64,000 bases of DNA from Thermohalobaculum sp039027855 (GTDB lineage Bacteria; Pseudomonadota; Alphaproteobacteria; Rhodobacterales; Rhodobacteraceae): NCBI GenBank assembly GCA_039027855.1, contig JBCCJI010000002.1, positions 1-64,000 of the forward strand, given 5' to 3'. Below, one piece after another: positions 45,105-53,405 of this stretch. Both the position numbers and the translations under genes were made by a program. Under the pieces are notes generated by a model, which ran no database searches, was not told the DNA's origin, and saw nothing but the letters and a program-made list of their open reading frames with translations. Position 1 is the stretch's first letter. Each line of letters starts with the position of its first letter.

Positions 45105-45622
45105 GCGGCGGTTCGCTGGAGAGCATCGCCACACTAACGCGCCGCGTCGCCCGGCCCGGCCGCATCGCCTGGATCGGCCTGCGTCCAGGTCGCCGCGCCG
45201 AGATGCGACCGGTGCCGCGTGTCTACCTTGGCCCGAGCGCGCTGGAGGGCGATCACGCGGGCGGCTCGAAACGCGCGCTCACGCTGATCCAATCCGAGCA
45301 TCTGCCTGTGATCGCCGCTCTGGCCGGGGTGGTCGAGGTAACGCCGGATATGCTGCGTCGAAACTTGGTGATCAGCGGCATCAACCTGCTGGCGCTGCGC
45401 CACCGTGATCTGCAGATCGGCACGGCCCTGATCCGCGTCACCGGTCCCTGCGCGCCCTGCTCGCGCATGGAAGAAACCCTTGGCCCCGGCGGCTACAGCG
45501 CCGTTCGCGGCCATGGTGGCCTCTGCGCCAGCGTGCTGGAGAGCGGCGAGATTGCCATCGGCGATGCTGTCACGTCCATCGGCGGACAGATCGGCGGAGA
45601 GATGGCGACGACGATCGGCTAG
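45101..45622 (+). CDS. MOSC domain protein
   Basis: A 173-residue MOSC-fold protein of the YiiM-like type, a family that handles molybdenum cofactor sulfur or detoxifies N-hydroxylated bases. Family features are LEGDHAGGSKRALTLIQSEH, NLVISGINLLALRHRDLQIG and VTGPCAPCSRMEETLGPGGY (with the conserved Cys), followed by GHGGLCASVLESGEIAIGD. It begins by GTGA overlap with the small membrane protein gene and converges with an SDR gene. Confidence 0.92.
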   Translation: MSGGSLESIATLTRRVARPGRIAWIGLRPGRRAEMRPVPRVYLGPSALEGDHAGGSKRALTLIQSEHLPVIAALAGVVEVTPDMLRRNLVISGINLLALRHRDLQIGTALIRVTGPCAPCSRMEETLGPGGYSAVRGHGGLCASVLESGEIAIGDAVTSIGGQIGGEMATTIG

Positions 45623-45629
45623 CGCCGTT

Positions 45630-46355
45630 TCAGAAGGTCTCGACCCAGGGCCGCAGTTCGATCTCCCAGGCCCAACAGGAGCGATCCTGCGCCAGGAAAT
45701 GCCAGTAGCTCTTGGCGATGGCATCGGGGTGCAGCATGGCGTCGGGGCGCGCCGGGTCGTCCTGCCGGTCGGGCCGCGCGGGGTTCGCGATGCCGCCGTC
45801 GATCACGAAATGGCCGATATGGATGCCGCAGGGGTGCAGCTCGCGCGCCAGGGACTGGGCCAAACCACGGAGCGCGAATTTGCCCATCGCAAAGGGCGCC
45901 GAGCGGGGATATCCTTTGACCCCGGCCGAGGCACCGGTGAACAGGATCGCGCCGTGGCCCGGCGTGCCTGCGCCATCCGGCTGCATCCGCAGCGCCGCCT
46001 CGCGCGCCGTGTAGAACGCGCCGAGCGCCGTCACCTGCACGGCCTTTGTCACCGTCTCGGGGTCAAGATCGACCAGCGCGCCACGCTGGCGCGCCGAGGG
46101 GTTGTAGACGACGACATCGGGCGCAGCGGCCTCGGCCGCGTCAAGCGCCGAGAACAGCGCGGCGACGTCGCGATGATCGCCCGCGTCGCAGCGATAGACA
46201 GCGGCATGGATCTCGCTGGCCAGGGGCGCCAGATCCTCCGGGTTGCGGGCGGCGAGGCTGACGGTCAGCCCCTTGGCCGCGAACAGGCGCGCCAGCGAGG
46301 CCGACAGGCCCGATCCGGCGCCGATGATCAGCGCGTGGCGATAGGTCCGGGTCAT
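45630..46355 (-). CDS. SDR-family protein with Phe in place of catalytic Tyr
   Basis: A 241-residue short-chain dehydrogenase/reductase. The dinucleotide motif GAGSGLSASLARLF, the VVYNPSARQRG segment (variant NAG) and FTGASAGVKGYPRSAP are present. The active-site YxxxK appears as FAMGK, with Phe for Tyr, so classical proton transfer is not possible. Other SDR proteins with this change exist. Substrate unknown. The ATG at 46355 is supported by the Rossmann start. It converges with the MOSC gene. Confidence 0.85.
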   Translation of the reverse strand: MTRTYRHALIIGAGSGLSASLARLFAAKGLTVSLAARNPEDLAPLASEIHAAVYRCDAGDHRDVAALFSALDAAEAAAPDVVVYNPSARQRGALVDLDPETVTKAVQVTALGAFYTAREAALRMQPDGAGTPGHGAILFTGASAGVKGYPRSAPFAMGKFALRGLAQSLARELHPCGIHIGHFVIDGGIANPARPDRQDDPARPDAMLHPDAIAKSYWHFLAQDRSCWAWEIELRPWVETF

Positions 46356-46616
46356 GGCGCCTCCCATCAGAACAGGGTGTGCCCGCCCTGTCTCATCATC
46401 GGTCACACGACCCGACAGGACGGGGACAAAGGGTGGCAGCACGGCCACGCCAGCCTAACGACGATGCCGCGCGCTGGCCAAACACCGCCGCGCGACCGTC
46501 CCTTGCTGCCACCGAATGCGGTAGCGTTTGAGGCAGACCAACATCCCCGCGCCGTCGGCCATGCCCAGCACCGATCCGCGCCCCCTGCCCGGCCATGGGC
46601 GAGGCCAGGAACCGAT

Positions 46617-47336
46617 ATGCCTGCGATCACAGAGACCGATCACGTCGTCATCACCGGTGCCAATCGCGGCATCGGCCTGGAGCTGGTGCGTGCGGCGCGC
46701 ATGACAGGCGCACGGGTCAGCGCGCTTTGCCGCCGCCCAGATAGGGCGCAGGCGTTATCGGCGCTGGCCGAGGCCGACCGCCGGCTCACCATCCACGCCG
46801 CCGATGTCTCTGACCGCGACCAGTTGCAGGCCGCGGCGGAGAAGATCGAGCGCCACGTGACCCTGCTGGTCTGCAATGCCGGGCAGTATCGCGGGCGCGG
46901 CGACATGGACGAGGGCGACTATTCCCCCGGTGCCTGGGAGACCATGCTGATGACCAATGTCGCGGGCGTGTTCTTCACCATCGAGGCTTTCATGCCCAAC
47001 CTCCGCATGGCGCGCTCACGCGGTCTGCCCGCGCGCATCGCGGTGATGTCGTCGCTCATGGCGTCCTCGGCCCGGGCGCCGGGAGGGTCGTATATCTACC
47101 GGGCCTCGAAGGCGGCGGCGACCAATCTGGCGCGCAACATCGCGCAGGATCTGAGGCCTGACGCCATCGCCGTCGCTTCTTATCACCCGGGCTGGGTGTC
47201 GACCGATATGGGCGGCCCACGGGCACCGGTGACGCCAAGCGCCGCCGCCTCGGGCCTGCTGCAGCGTTTTGGCCTGCTAGAGCCCGAGACCAGTGGCGCC
47301 TTCGAGGATTACCAGGGTGTGCCGCTGATGTTCTGA
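46617..47336 (+). CDS. SDR-family oxidoreductase
   Basis: A 239-residue short-chain dehydrogenase. It has the cofactor loop ITGANRGIGLELVRAARM, the NAG motif (VCNAGQYRGRG), catalytic Ser (MSSLMASSARAPGGS) and YRASK with the intact Tyr-Lys pair, and the PGWVSTDMGG segment typical of the C-factor/SDR_c25-like group. Divergent from the SDR at 45630. Substrate not evident. A long open frame upstream of 46617 is shadow sequence. Confidence 0.9.
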   Translation: MPAITETDHVVITGANRGIGLELVRAARMTGARVSALCRRPDRAQALSALAEADRRLTIHAADVSDRDQLQAAAEKIERHVTLLVCNAGQYRGRGDMDEGDYSPGAWETMLMTNVAGVFFTIEAFMPNLRMARSRGLPARIAVMSSLMASSARAPGGSYIYRASKAAATNLARNIAQDLRPDAIAVASYHPGWVSTDMGGPRAPVTPSAAASGLLQRFGLLEPETSGAFEDYQGVPLMF

Positions 47337-47363
47337 GCCCGCTTTTGCCCGGCTCTGACCGGA

Positions 47364-48185
47364 TCACGCGCTGAGGCGCGCCGTCACCTCCTCGACGGTC
47401 CGCCAGATGAGGGCGAGCTCTTCGGGACCGGAGAACCGATGATCGGCCCCCTTGACCAGCGTCAGCCGGGCATCGGCACAGTCGGCATGGTCGAGCAGCA
47501 GCAACCCACGCTCCACCGCGACATCGGCATCGGCCGTTCCGTGCAACAGGTGCATCGGGCCGGGGATGACGAGCGGGTCGCGGAGGACGAGGTTGCGACG
47601 CCCGTCCTCGATCAGGCGGCGGGTGATGACCAGGGGCTCGCCATACGCCGAAGGAAGCGCGATATGCCCCTCCTCCATCACCGTGCGCCGCTGAGCTGCG
47701 TCAAAGGCCGCCCACATCGAATCCTCGGTGAAATCGGGCGCCGCGGCGATGCCGATCAGCCCCGCCACCCGCTCGGGCATGCGTCGGGCGATGAGGCAGG
47801 CGATCCAGCCACCCATGGAGGATCCGACGATGATCTGCGGCCCCTCGGTCAGCGTCGCGATGGCCTCGGCGGCATCGTCGGCCCAGTCACCGATGGCGCC
47901 GTCTTCGAACTGGCCGGAGGACGCGCCATGCCCCGAGTAATCGAGGCGGAGGAAGTCGCGCCCCGCGGCGCGCGCCCGGGCGTCGAGATCGACGGCCTTG
48001 GTGCCGGTCATGTCCGAGCGGAAGCCGCCGAGAAAGACGATACCGGGCAAAACCGCGCCGGCGCCGCGCCCGTCATCGCGCCGGTGATCGCGCCCGTCAT
48101 CGCGCTGGGCCTCGCGCTCGCCCCGCACCCTGTGATAGGCGATACGCCGTCCCGTTGAATTCGTCACCGTCTCTGGAGCGGTCAT
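47364..48185 (-). CDS. Alpha/beta hydrolase with low-complexity insertion
   Basis: A 273-residue hydrolase: VFLGGFRSDMTGTKA, LRLDYSGHGASSGQFEDG, the nucleophile elbow GSSMGGW, the Asp in LLHGTADADV and the His in KGADHRFSG. It resembles BAAT/esterase-type enzymes common in alphaproteobacteria. An Arg/Asp-rich insertion near residues 20-45 (RDDGRDHRRDDGRGAG) is encoded by a 12-bp repeat and is absent from the usual family plan. Its ATG (48183-48185) overlaps the divergent glycosyltransferase ATG (48184-48186). Confidence 0.88.
   Translation of the reverse strand: MTAPETVTNSTGRRIAYHRVRGEREAQRDDGRDHRRDDGRGAGAVLPGIVFLGGFRSDMTGTKAVDLDARARAAGRDFLRLDYSGHGASSGQFEDGAIGDWADDAAEAIATLTEGPQIIVGSSMGGWIACLIARRMPERVAGLIGIAAAPDFTEDSMWAAFDAAQRRTVMEEGHIALPSAYGEPLVITRRLIEDGRRNLVLRDPLVIPGPMHLLHGTADADVAVERGLLLLDHADCADARLTLVKGADHRFSGPEELALIWRTVEEVTARLSA
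48071..48118. repeat. 12-bp tandem repeat inside the hydrolase gene
   Basis: Four units: cgtcatcgcgcc, ggtgatcgcgcc, cgtcatcgcgct, gggcctcgcgct. They encode the Arg/Asp-rich insertion near the hydrolase N-terminus and keep the reading frame. Confidence 0.75.
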
Positions 48186-49464
48186 GCCCGGCTGGTCCCC
48201 TTTCGCGTCGTTCTCAGTGCCCTCGGCGGCCCGCGAGCCTAACGGTGCAGACGGCAGCGGCAACCCTGGTACGGATCGGCGCCGGGCCGGCGCCACGACG
48301 GACCGGCGCCTCACAATTCTGCAGGTCGTGCCACGCCTGGATCTGGGCGGCGTGGAGCGTGGCACGGCAGAGATCGTCGAGGCGATTATGGCAGCCGGCG
48401 GCCGGGCCATTGTGGCGACCGAAGGCGGTCAGCTTGCCCCCCGCATCGAGCGCGCAGGCGGCGAGATCGTCGAGATGAACGCCGCCACCAAGAACCCACT
48501 AAATATCTGGCAGAACGCCGGTGTCCTCGAGAAACTGATCGCCGATGAGGGCGTCGATCTCGTCCATGCCCGCTCGCGCGCGCCCGCATGGTCCGCCCGC
48601 TGGGCATCGCGGCGCACCGGCACGCCGTTTGTGACCACCTATCACGGCAGCTATTCCGAGGGCTTCCCCCTGAAGCGCCTCTACAACGGCGTGATGGCAA
48701 AGGGACGCCCGGTGATCGCGATCTCGGAGCATATCCGACACCTCTTGCTGGAGCGTCACCGGGTGCCCCATGACCAGGTCGTGGTGATCCCGCGCGGGGC
48801 CGATCTCGACACATTTTCCGAGGAGGTCGTCTCGGGCGCGCGCACTGCGCGGCTGGCCGAGGCCTGGGGGCTGCTCGATGACACGCGGCCGATCGTGATG
48901 CTGCCCGGCCGGATCACCCGCTGGAAAGGCGCCGAGACGCTGATCGACGCGGCAGCGCATGTGATGGAGGCGGAGGGCGGCCCACCGGACATGCTGTTCC
49001 TGATCGTGGGCGACGACGCCAATTCGGGCTTTACCGCGACGCTCGACCGCCAGATCGAGGCGGCTGGCGTCGGTGGCCATGTGCGTATAGTCCCGGCCGT
49101 CGCAGACATCGCGGCGGCCTATAAGCTGGCGTCGATCGTCGTCTCGGCCTCGCTCGAGCCGGAAGCCTTTGGCCGTGTCGCCGTCGAGGCGCAGGCCATG
49201 GGCCGCCCGGTCATCGCCACCGACCATGGCGGCGCGCGCGAGACTGTGGCGCATGGTGAGACCGGCTGGCTCTACCCGCCGGGCGACGGGCGGGCATTGG
49301 CGGCGGCGATCGGTGTCGCGCTCGCGCTCGATGACAGCGCCAAGGCGCATATGCGCATGTCCGCCCGCGCCCGCGTCTCGGCGCGCTATACCGTGCAGAC
49401 CATGCAGCGCGCGACACTCGCCGTATACGAACAGGCAACGGGCAGGCAGTTTGGCGATGTGTGA
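48184..49464 (+). CDS. Glycosyltransferase family 4 (GT-B)
   Basis: A 426-residue GT4 enzyme. About 40 disordered N-terminal residues are followed by the first Rossmann domain: LQVVPRLDLGGVERGTAEIV, then VHARSRAPAWSARW and HGSYSEGFPLKRLYN. The second domain has LPGRITRWKGAETLIDAA and the donor-site E-x7-E in EPEAFGRVAVEAQAMGRPVI. It transfers a sugar from a nucleotide donor, likely in LPS or surface polysaccharide synthesis. The only ATG before the conserved region overlaps the divergent hydrolase ATG. Confidence 0.92.
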   Translation: MPGWSPFASFSVPSAAREPNGADGSGNPGTDRRRAGATTDRRLTILQVVPRLDLGGVERGTAEIVEAIMAAGGRAIVATEGGQLAPRIERAGGEIVEMNAATKNPLNIWQNAGVLEKLIADEGVDLVHARSRAPAWSARWASRRTGTPFVTTYHGSYSEGFPLKRLYNGVMAKGRPVIAISEHIRHLLLERHRVPHDQVVVIPRGADLDTFSEEVVSGARTARLAEAWGLLDDTRPIVMLPGRITRWKGAETLIDAAAHVMEAEGGPPDMLFLIVGDDANSGFTATLDRQIEAAGVGGHVRIVPAVADIAAAYKLASIVVSASLEPEAFGRVAVEAQAMGRPVIATDHGGARETVAHGETGWLYPPGDGRALAAAIGVALALDDSAKAHMRMSARARVSARYTVQTMQRATLAVYEQATGRQFGDV

Positions 49465-49524
49465 CACTCCCTGCACACCCGCCCGCTTTGCGCCCGCCCG
49501 CACGTACAGCAGGAGACGCGCCCG

Positions 49525-51069
49525 ATGAACGGTGCCGAGGCCATGGTCCGCAGCCTGCATGCCGCCGGCGTCAAGGTCTGTTTCGCCAATCCTGGCACCT
49601 CCGAGATGACCTTTGTCGAGGCGCTGGATCGTACTGGCCTGATGCGCTGTGTGCTTGGCCTGCAGGAGAACGTGGTGACCGGCGCGGCCGATGGCTATGC
49701 CCGCATGACCGGAGAGCCGGCGGTCAGCCTTTTGCACCTCGGTGCCGGCCTCTCCAACGCCTCGGCCAACCTGCACAACGCGCGCCGGGCGCGCAGCCCG
49801 ATGCTGAGCATCGTGGGCGAGCACGCTTCGTGGCATGTCGCCCATGACCCACCGCTTGGCAGCAATATCCGCAAGCTGGCCGAGCCGGTCTCGGCCTGGG
49901 TCCGCACGGCAGCGCGGCCGCAAAGCATTGCGTCCGACGCCATGGCGGCGCTGGCCGCCGCGCGGTCGTGGCCGGGCCAGTCCGCCACGCTGATCACGCC
50001 CGGCGATGCCGGCTGGGAGGAGGGCGGCATGATCGCGGCGCCGGCCGCGGCGGAGGGCCCGCGCCCCATCGCGCCCGAGGACGAGGATGCCGCCGCCACG
50101 GCGCTGACCAGCGGGCGCCGCGTGCTGATCTATCTCGGCGGTCGCGCGCTCGCCGATCCGGCCGCCATCGCCCATGCCGCGGCCATCGCGGCGGCCACCG
50201 GCGCCGACCTCGTTTGTCCGACCTCCTTCGCAAGGGCCGAACGGGGCGGCACTCTGCCCGCCATCGACCGGCTTGAATACGTGGTTGACGCCGCCATCGC
50301 ACGCCTCGCCCCGGTCGAAGACGTGATCCTGGTCGAAACCGTGCCGCCGGTCGCCTTTTTCGGCTACCCGGGCAAGCCCTCGACCCTGCTGCCCGAGGGC
50401 GCGCGCATCACCATGCTCGCGGATATCGACCAGGACGGTGCCGCGGCGCTGGCAAGCCTTGCCGACCGGCTGAACGTCAAGCCGGCACCGGCGGCGGCGC
50501 AGCAGCCACGGCCCGAGCGCCCATTGGCCGGACGCCTCGACATCGCGAGCCTGACGACGGCGATTGCCAGCAGCCTGCCCGAGGGGGCGATCGTCATCGA
50601 CGAGGGCTTGACCGCCGGGCGTCAGATCTGGCCCGCCACCACCAGCGGCCCGCGCCACAGCTGGCTGCCGATCACCGGCGGGGCCATCGGCATCGGCCCG
50701 CCCCTGGGCGCCGGCGCCGCCATCGCCTGCCCCGACCGCCCGGTTCTGGCGCTACAGGCCGACGGCTCGGCGATGTACACGATCCAGGCGCTCTGGACCC
50801 AGGCGCGCGAGGGCCTGAACGTCACCACCGTGATCTTTGCCAACCGGACCTACGAGATCCTAAAGCAGGAGATGGCACGCGTTGGCGCCAATCCCGGACC
50901 CTCGGCGCTGGCGCTCGTCGATCTCGACCGCCCGACGCTGGATTTCGTGGCGATGGCGCGCGGCATGGGCGTGGACGGCATCGCAGTCGATTGCCCGCGC
51001 GCCCTGGCCGATGCCATCGCGACCGCCAGTGCCGAGCCCGGCCCGTTCCTGATCGAGGCGCGGCTGTAG
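49525..51069 (+). CDS. ThDP-dependent enzyme, acetolactate synthase-like
   Basis: A 514-residue thiamine diphosphate enzyme of the acetolactate synthase/benzoylformate decarboxylase superfamily. Visible are FANPGTSEMTFVEAL, the catalytic Glu in GLQENVVTGAADGYAR, HLGAGLSNASANLHNARRA, and the ThDP-binding segment QADGSAMYTIQALWTQAR with VIFANRTYEIL. The length is shorter than classical IlvB (about 560) and there is no regulatory subunit gene nearby, so it is probably not branched-chain acetolactate synthase. It heads a plus-strand metabolic cluster. Confidence 0.9.
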   Translation: MNGAEAMVRSLHAAGVKVCFANPGTSEMTFVEALDRTGLMRCVLGLQENVVTGAADGYARMTGEPAVSLLHLGAGLSNASANLHNARRARSPMLSIVGEHASWHVAHDPPLGSNIRKLAEPVSAWVRTAARPQSIASDAMAALAAARSWPGQSATLITPGDAGWEEGGMIAAPAAAEGPRPIAPEDEDAAATALTSGRRVLIYLGGRALADPAAIAHAAAIAAATGADLVCPTSFARAERGGTLPAIDRLEYVVDAAIARLAPVEDVILVETVPPVAFFGYPGKPSTLLPEGARITMLADIDQDGAAALASLADRLNVKPAPAAAQQPRPERPLAGRLDIASLTTAIASSLPEGAIVIDEGLTAGRQIWPATTSGPRHSWLPITGGAIGIGPPLGAGAAIACPDRPVLALQADGSAMYTIQALWTQAREGLNVTTVIFANRTYEILKQEMARVGANPGPSALALVDLDRPTLDFVAMARGMGVDGIAVDCPRALADAIATASAEPGPFLIEARL

Positions 51070-51086
51070 CCCTTGTCCCGAGCCCA

Positions 51087-51587
51087 ATGATCGACGCCAC
51101 CATCCCGCTGATCGACCTTCTGACGCTGTTTGCCACGGCGTTGATCGCGGTCTTCACCTTCGTGATCGCCAGGCGTGCCAACCAGATCGCCGCCCGCGCG
51201 GTCGACGTCGAGGCCGACAAGATGCTGCTCGAATGGGCGCAGGACACGCTGGACGCGCTGGCCCGCGCGACGGCGCTGAGGCTGCGTGACGACCGGGCCG
51301 TGGATCATGCGAGCTTCCACGCCGAGCGGCGGGAACTCCGCACCCGCCTCGTCGCCGCGCACCATACCGGTCGGCTGTTCCTGGCGGGCCCCGACGGCAA
51401 AGACCACACTGCGCTCGAGGTGCTCCAACAGGCGGCGAGCTTTCTCGATGGCCGGAGCTTCCGCGCGCCAAAGCCCGATGATTTCGAGGCGACGCGCCGA
51501 CCGCAGGTGACCGAGCTTACTGGCATCACCCGCAGCTTCACCGCCGCCGTGCAGCAAAGCGTCGGCGATGCCTGGGTGCAGAAATGA
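51087..51587 (+). CDS. Unknown small membrane-anchored protein
   Basis: A 166-residue protein. One N-terminal membrane helix (LIDLLTLFATALIAVFTFVI) is followed by a helical cytosolic part with a probable coiled coil (RANQIAARAVDVEADKMLLE). No family is recognised. It lies 17 nt after the ThDP gene and 29 nt before the ATP-grasp gene, so it is part of the cluster transcript. Confidence 0.7.
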   Translation: MIDATIPLIDLLTLFATALIAVFTFVIARRANQIAARAVDVEADKMLLEWAQDTLDALARATALRLRDDRAVDHASFHAERRELRTRLVAAHHTGRLFLAGPDGKDHTALEVLQQAASFLDGRSFRAPKPDDFEATRRPQVTELTGITRSFTAAVQQSVGDAWVQK

Positions 51588-51616
51588 CCTGTCTGGGCTG
51601 TGGGGGTCCGTGAGCG

Positions 51617-52429
51617 ATGCACTGGATCCTGCAGGATTTCGAAGATACGGCGGCGCTGGCCGACACGCTGGCGCGCCTCGGGCTCCCTTACAGCCTGCAC
51701 AAGGTGGTGCCCTTTGTCGGTGAGCTCACGCCCGAGCCCGAGATCGCCGAGGCCGGCGACACCATCCTTTTCGGCGCCTACACCCTGTGGCGCTATGCCG
51801 AACGTCACCGGCTGAGGCCGGGGGTCTTCCGCCTCCGCCCTTTCGTCGATGAGCGCCCATGGACCGACGCCATGCTGAACGGCCCGTCCACGGCGCGCTT
51901 CCTGTCGCTGGCCGAGATCCCCACATCGCTCGCCGCCGACGAGCAGGCGCATTTCATCCGCCCGGTCGACGACAGCAAGGAGATCGCCGGCCGGGTGATG
52001 CGCGGGGCCGAGATCGTCGCGATGGCCGCCAAGATCCTCGCGCTAGCGCCTGGCGAGATCCCACTCGGCTCGCTGAGGCACGACACCGTGATGATGCTCT
52101 GCCCGCCCCGGCGCATCCAACGGGAATGGCGTCTCTGGGCGATGGAGGGGCGGATCGTCACCTGGTCGCTTTACCGCGAGGGATCGCGTGTCACCTACCG
52201 CCCCGAGATCGACGCCGACGCCCGCGCCTTTGGCGAGGATCTCGTGCAGCGGAACCCGGGCTATGCACCGGCCTATGTCCTCGATATCTGCAGAACCGAG
52301 GCCGGGCTCCACCTGCTCGAGACCAACTGCATCAACGCCGCCGGCCTCTCCGCCGCCGACCTGATGGCGTTGGTCACCGCGCTGGAGGCATTGGCCGCCA
52401 AAGATGGGCCCGCGGGGATCGCCCCCTGA
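51617..52429 (+). CDS. ATP-grasp domain protein
   Basis: A 270-residue protein resembling the ATP-grasp (DUF4343-like) group of uncharacterised ligases: FRLRPFVDERPWTDAMLNGP, FIRPVDDSKEIAGRVMRG, then the core REWRLWAMEGRIVTWSLYRE and the metal-binding end AYVLDICRTEAGLHLLETNC IN (Glu-x-Asn pair). Such enzymes join a carboxylate to an amine using ATP. Substrate unknown. It lies between the small membrane protein gene and the DapA-like gene on the plus strand. Confidence 0.8.
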   Translation: MHWILQDFEDTAALADTLARLGLPYSLHKVVPFVGELTPEPEIAEAGDTILFGAYTLWRYAERHRLRPGVFRLRPFVDERPWTDAMLNGPSTARFLSLAEIPTSLAADEQAHFIRPVDDSKEIAGRVMRGAEIVAMAAKILALAPGEIPLGSLRHDTVMMLCPPRRIQREWRLWAMEGRIVTWSLYREGSRVTYRPEIDADARAFGEDLVQRNPGYAPAYVLDICRTEAGLHLLETNCINAAGLSAADLMALVTALEALAAKDGPAGIAP

Positions 52430-52433
52430 CGAC

Positions 52434-52466
52434 GCGCCCGCAAACGCGCCCACAAACGCGCTGAGG
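52434..52466. repeat. Short 12-bp repeat at the ATP-grasp/DapA-like junction
   Basis: Near-copies of acgcgcccgcaa and acgcgcccacaa follow one another from 52434, just after the ATP-grasp stop codon at 52429 and before the DapA-like ATG at 52476. They occupy most of the 46-nt spacer. Confidence 0.6.
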
Positions 52467-52475
52467 GAGGCGCCC

Positions 52476-53405
52476 ATGACAGACCGTATCGACCGCCACA
52501 CACGCGGTGTCTTCATCATCGCGGCCACGCCCTTCACCGATGACGGCGCGCTCGACCTGGAAAGCGCGGACCGGATGGTGGATTTCTACAAGACCACCGG
52601 CGTCAACGGCATGACGATCCTGGGTGTCATGGGCGAGGCGCCTAAGCTCTCCGCCGATGAGAGCCTGACGATCGCCAAGCGGATGATCGCGCGGGCGGGC
52701 ATGCCGGTGATCGTCGGCGTGTCGGGCGGCGGTCTCGACCCGATGCGGCGGCTGGCGCATGAGGCGATGGCGACGGGCGCCGCCGGTGTGATGGTCGCCC
52801 CACCAGCCGGCACCGGGCCTGAAGACCGGGTGCGCGGCTATTACGCCGCCGTCTGCAACGCGCTGGGGCCGGATGTGCCGGTTTGCCTGCAGGACTATCC
52901 GCAGCTCACCGGCGTCAAGATCTCGGCCGACAGCGTGCTGCGGATCACGACCGATCACCCGCAGGTCGTGATGCTGAAGCACGAGGACTGGCCCGGCCTC
53001 AACAAGCTGGACGCCATCCGCGCGCGGTCGGGCGAGGGCAAGGAGGCGCCGCGCCTCTCCATCCTTTGCGGCAACTCGGCGCTGTTTCTCGCCGAGGAAA
53101 TGGCCCGCGGCGCCGATGGTGCGATGACCGGCTATTGCTACCCCGAGATGCTGGTGCAGGTGGTCGAGGGCTGGGCCGAGAACCCCGACCGGGCGCAGGA
53201 CATCTTCGACGCGCATCTGCCGATGGTCCGCTATGAGCAGCAGCCGGGTCTCGGCCTCGCCGTGCGCAAGGAGGTGCTGCGGCGGCGCGGTGCCATCGCC
53301 TCAGCCGCCCTGCGCGCCCCTGGGCCAAAGCTCAGCGCCAGGGACCATGACGAGATCACGCGTCTGATGGCGCGGCTGGAAAAACGCCTGAAGGAGATCG
53401 GCTGA
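52476..53405 (+). CDS. DapA-family aldolase/lyase with altered active site
   Basis: A 309-residue TIM-barrel protein of the dihydrodipicolinate synthase/N-acetylneuraminate lyase family. It keeps the Schiff-base Lys (VVMLKHEDWPG). The usual GTTGE pyruvate-binding loop is GVMGE, and the Tyr/Arg of YNxPxRTG are replaced (CLQDYPQLTG), so it is unlikely to be DHDPS. It may cleave or dehydrate a sugar acid or a 4-hydroxy-2-oxo acid. Its stop overlaps the next SDR start by one base, so the two probably work in sequence. Confidence 0.88.
   Translation: MTDRIDRHTRGVFIIAATPFTDDGALDLESADRMVDFYKTTGVNGMTILGVMGEAPKLSADESLTIAKRMIARAGMPVIVGVSGGGLDPMRRLAHEAMATGAAGVMVAPPAGTGPEDRVRGYYAAVCNALGPDVPVCLQDYPQLTGVKISADSVLRITTDHPQVVMLKHEDWPGLNKLDAIRARSGEGKEAPRLSILCGNSALFLAEEMARGADGAMTGYCYPEMLVQVVEGWAENPDRAQDIFDAHLPMVRYEQQPGLGLAVRKEVLRRRGAIASAALRAPGPKLSARDHDEITRLMARLEKRLKEIG

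Noticed and set aside
45480..46616. Long N-terminal extension of the SDR gene at 46617
   Set aside because: It is antisense to the MOSC end and the minus-strand SDR gene; the SDR fold begins exactly at the 46617 start.
48499..50658. 719-codon minus-strand open frame opposite the GT4 and ThDP genes
   Set aside because: It spans parts of two genuine plus-strand genes and shows only His/Gly/Arg-rich low-complexity sequence.
49525..51069. ilvB, the branched-chain acetolactate synthase large subunit
   Set aside because: The protein is short, has no adjacent ilvH, and sits with unrelated enzymes; only superfamily membership is supported.
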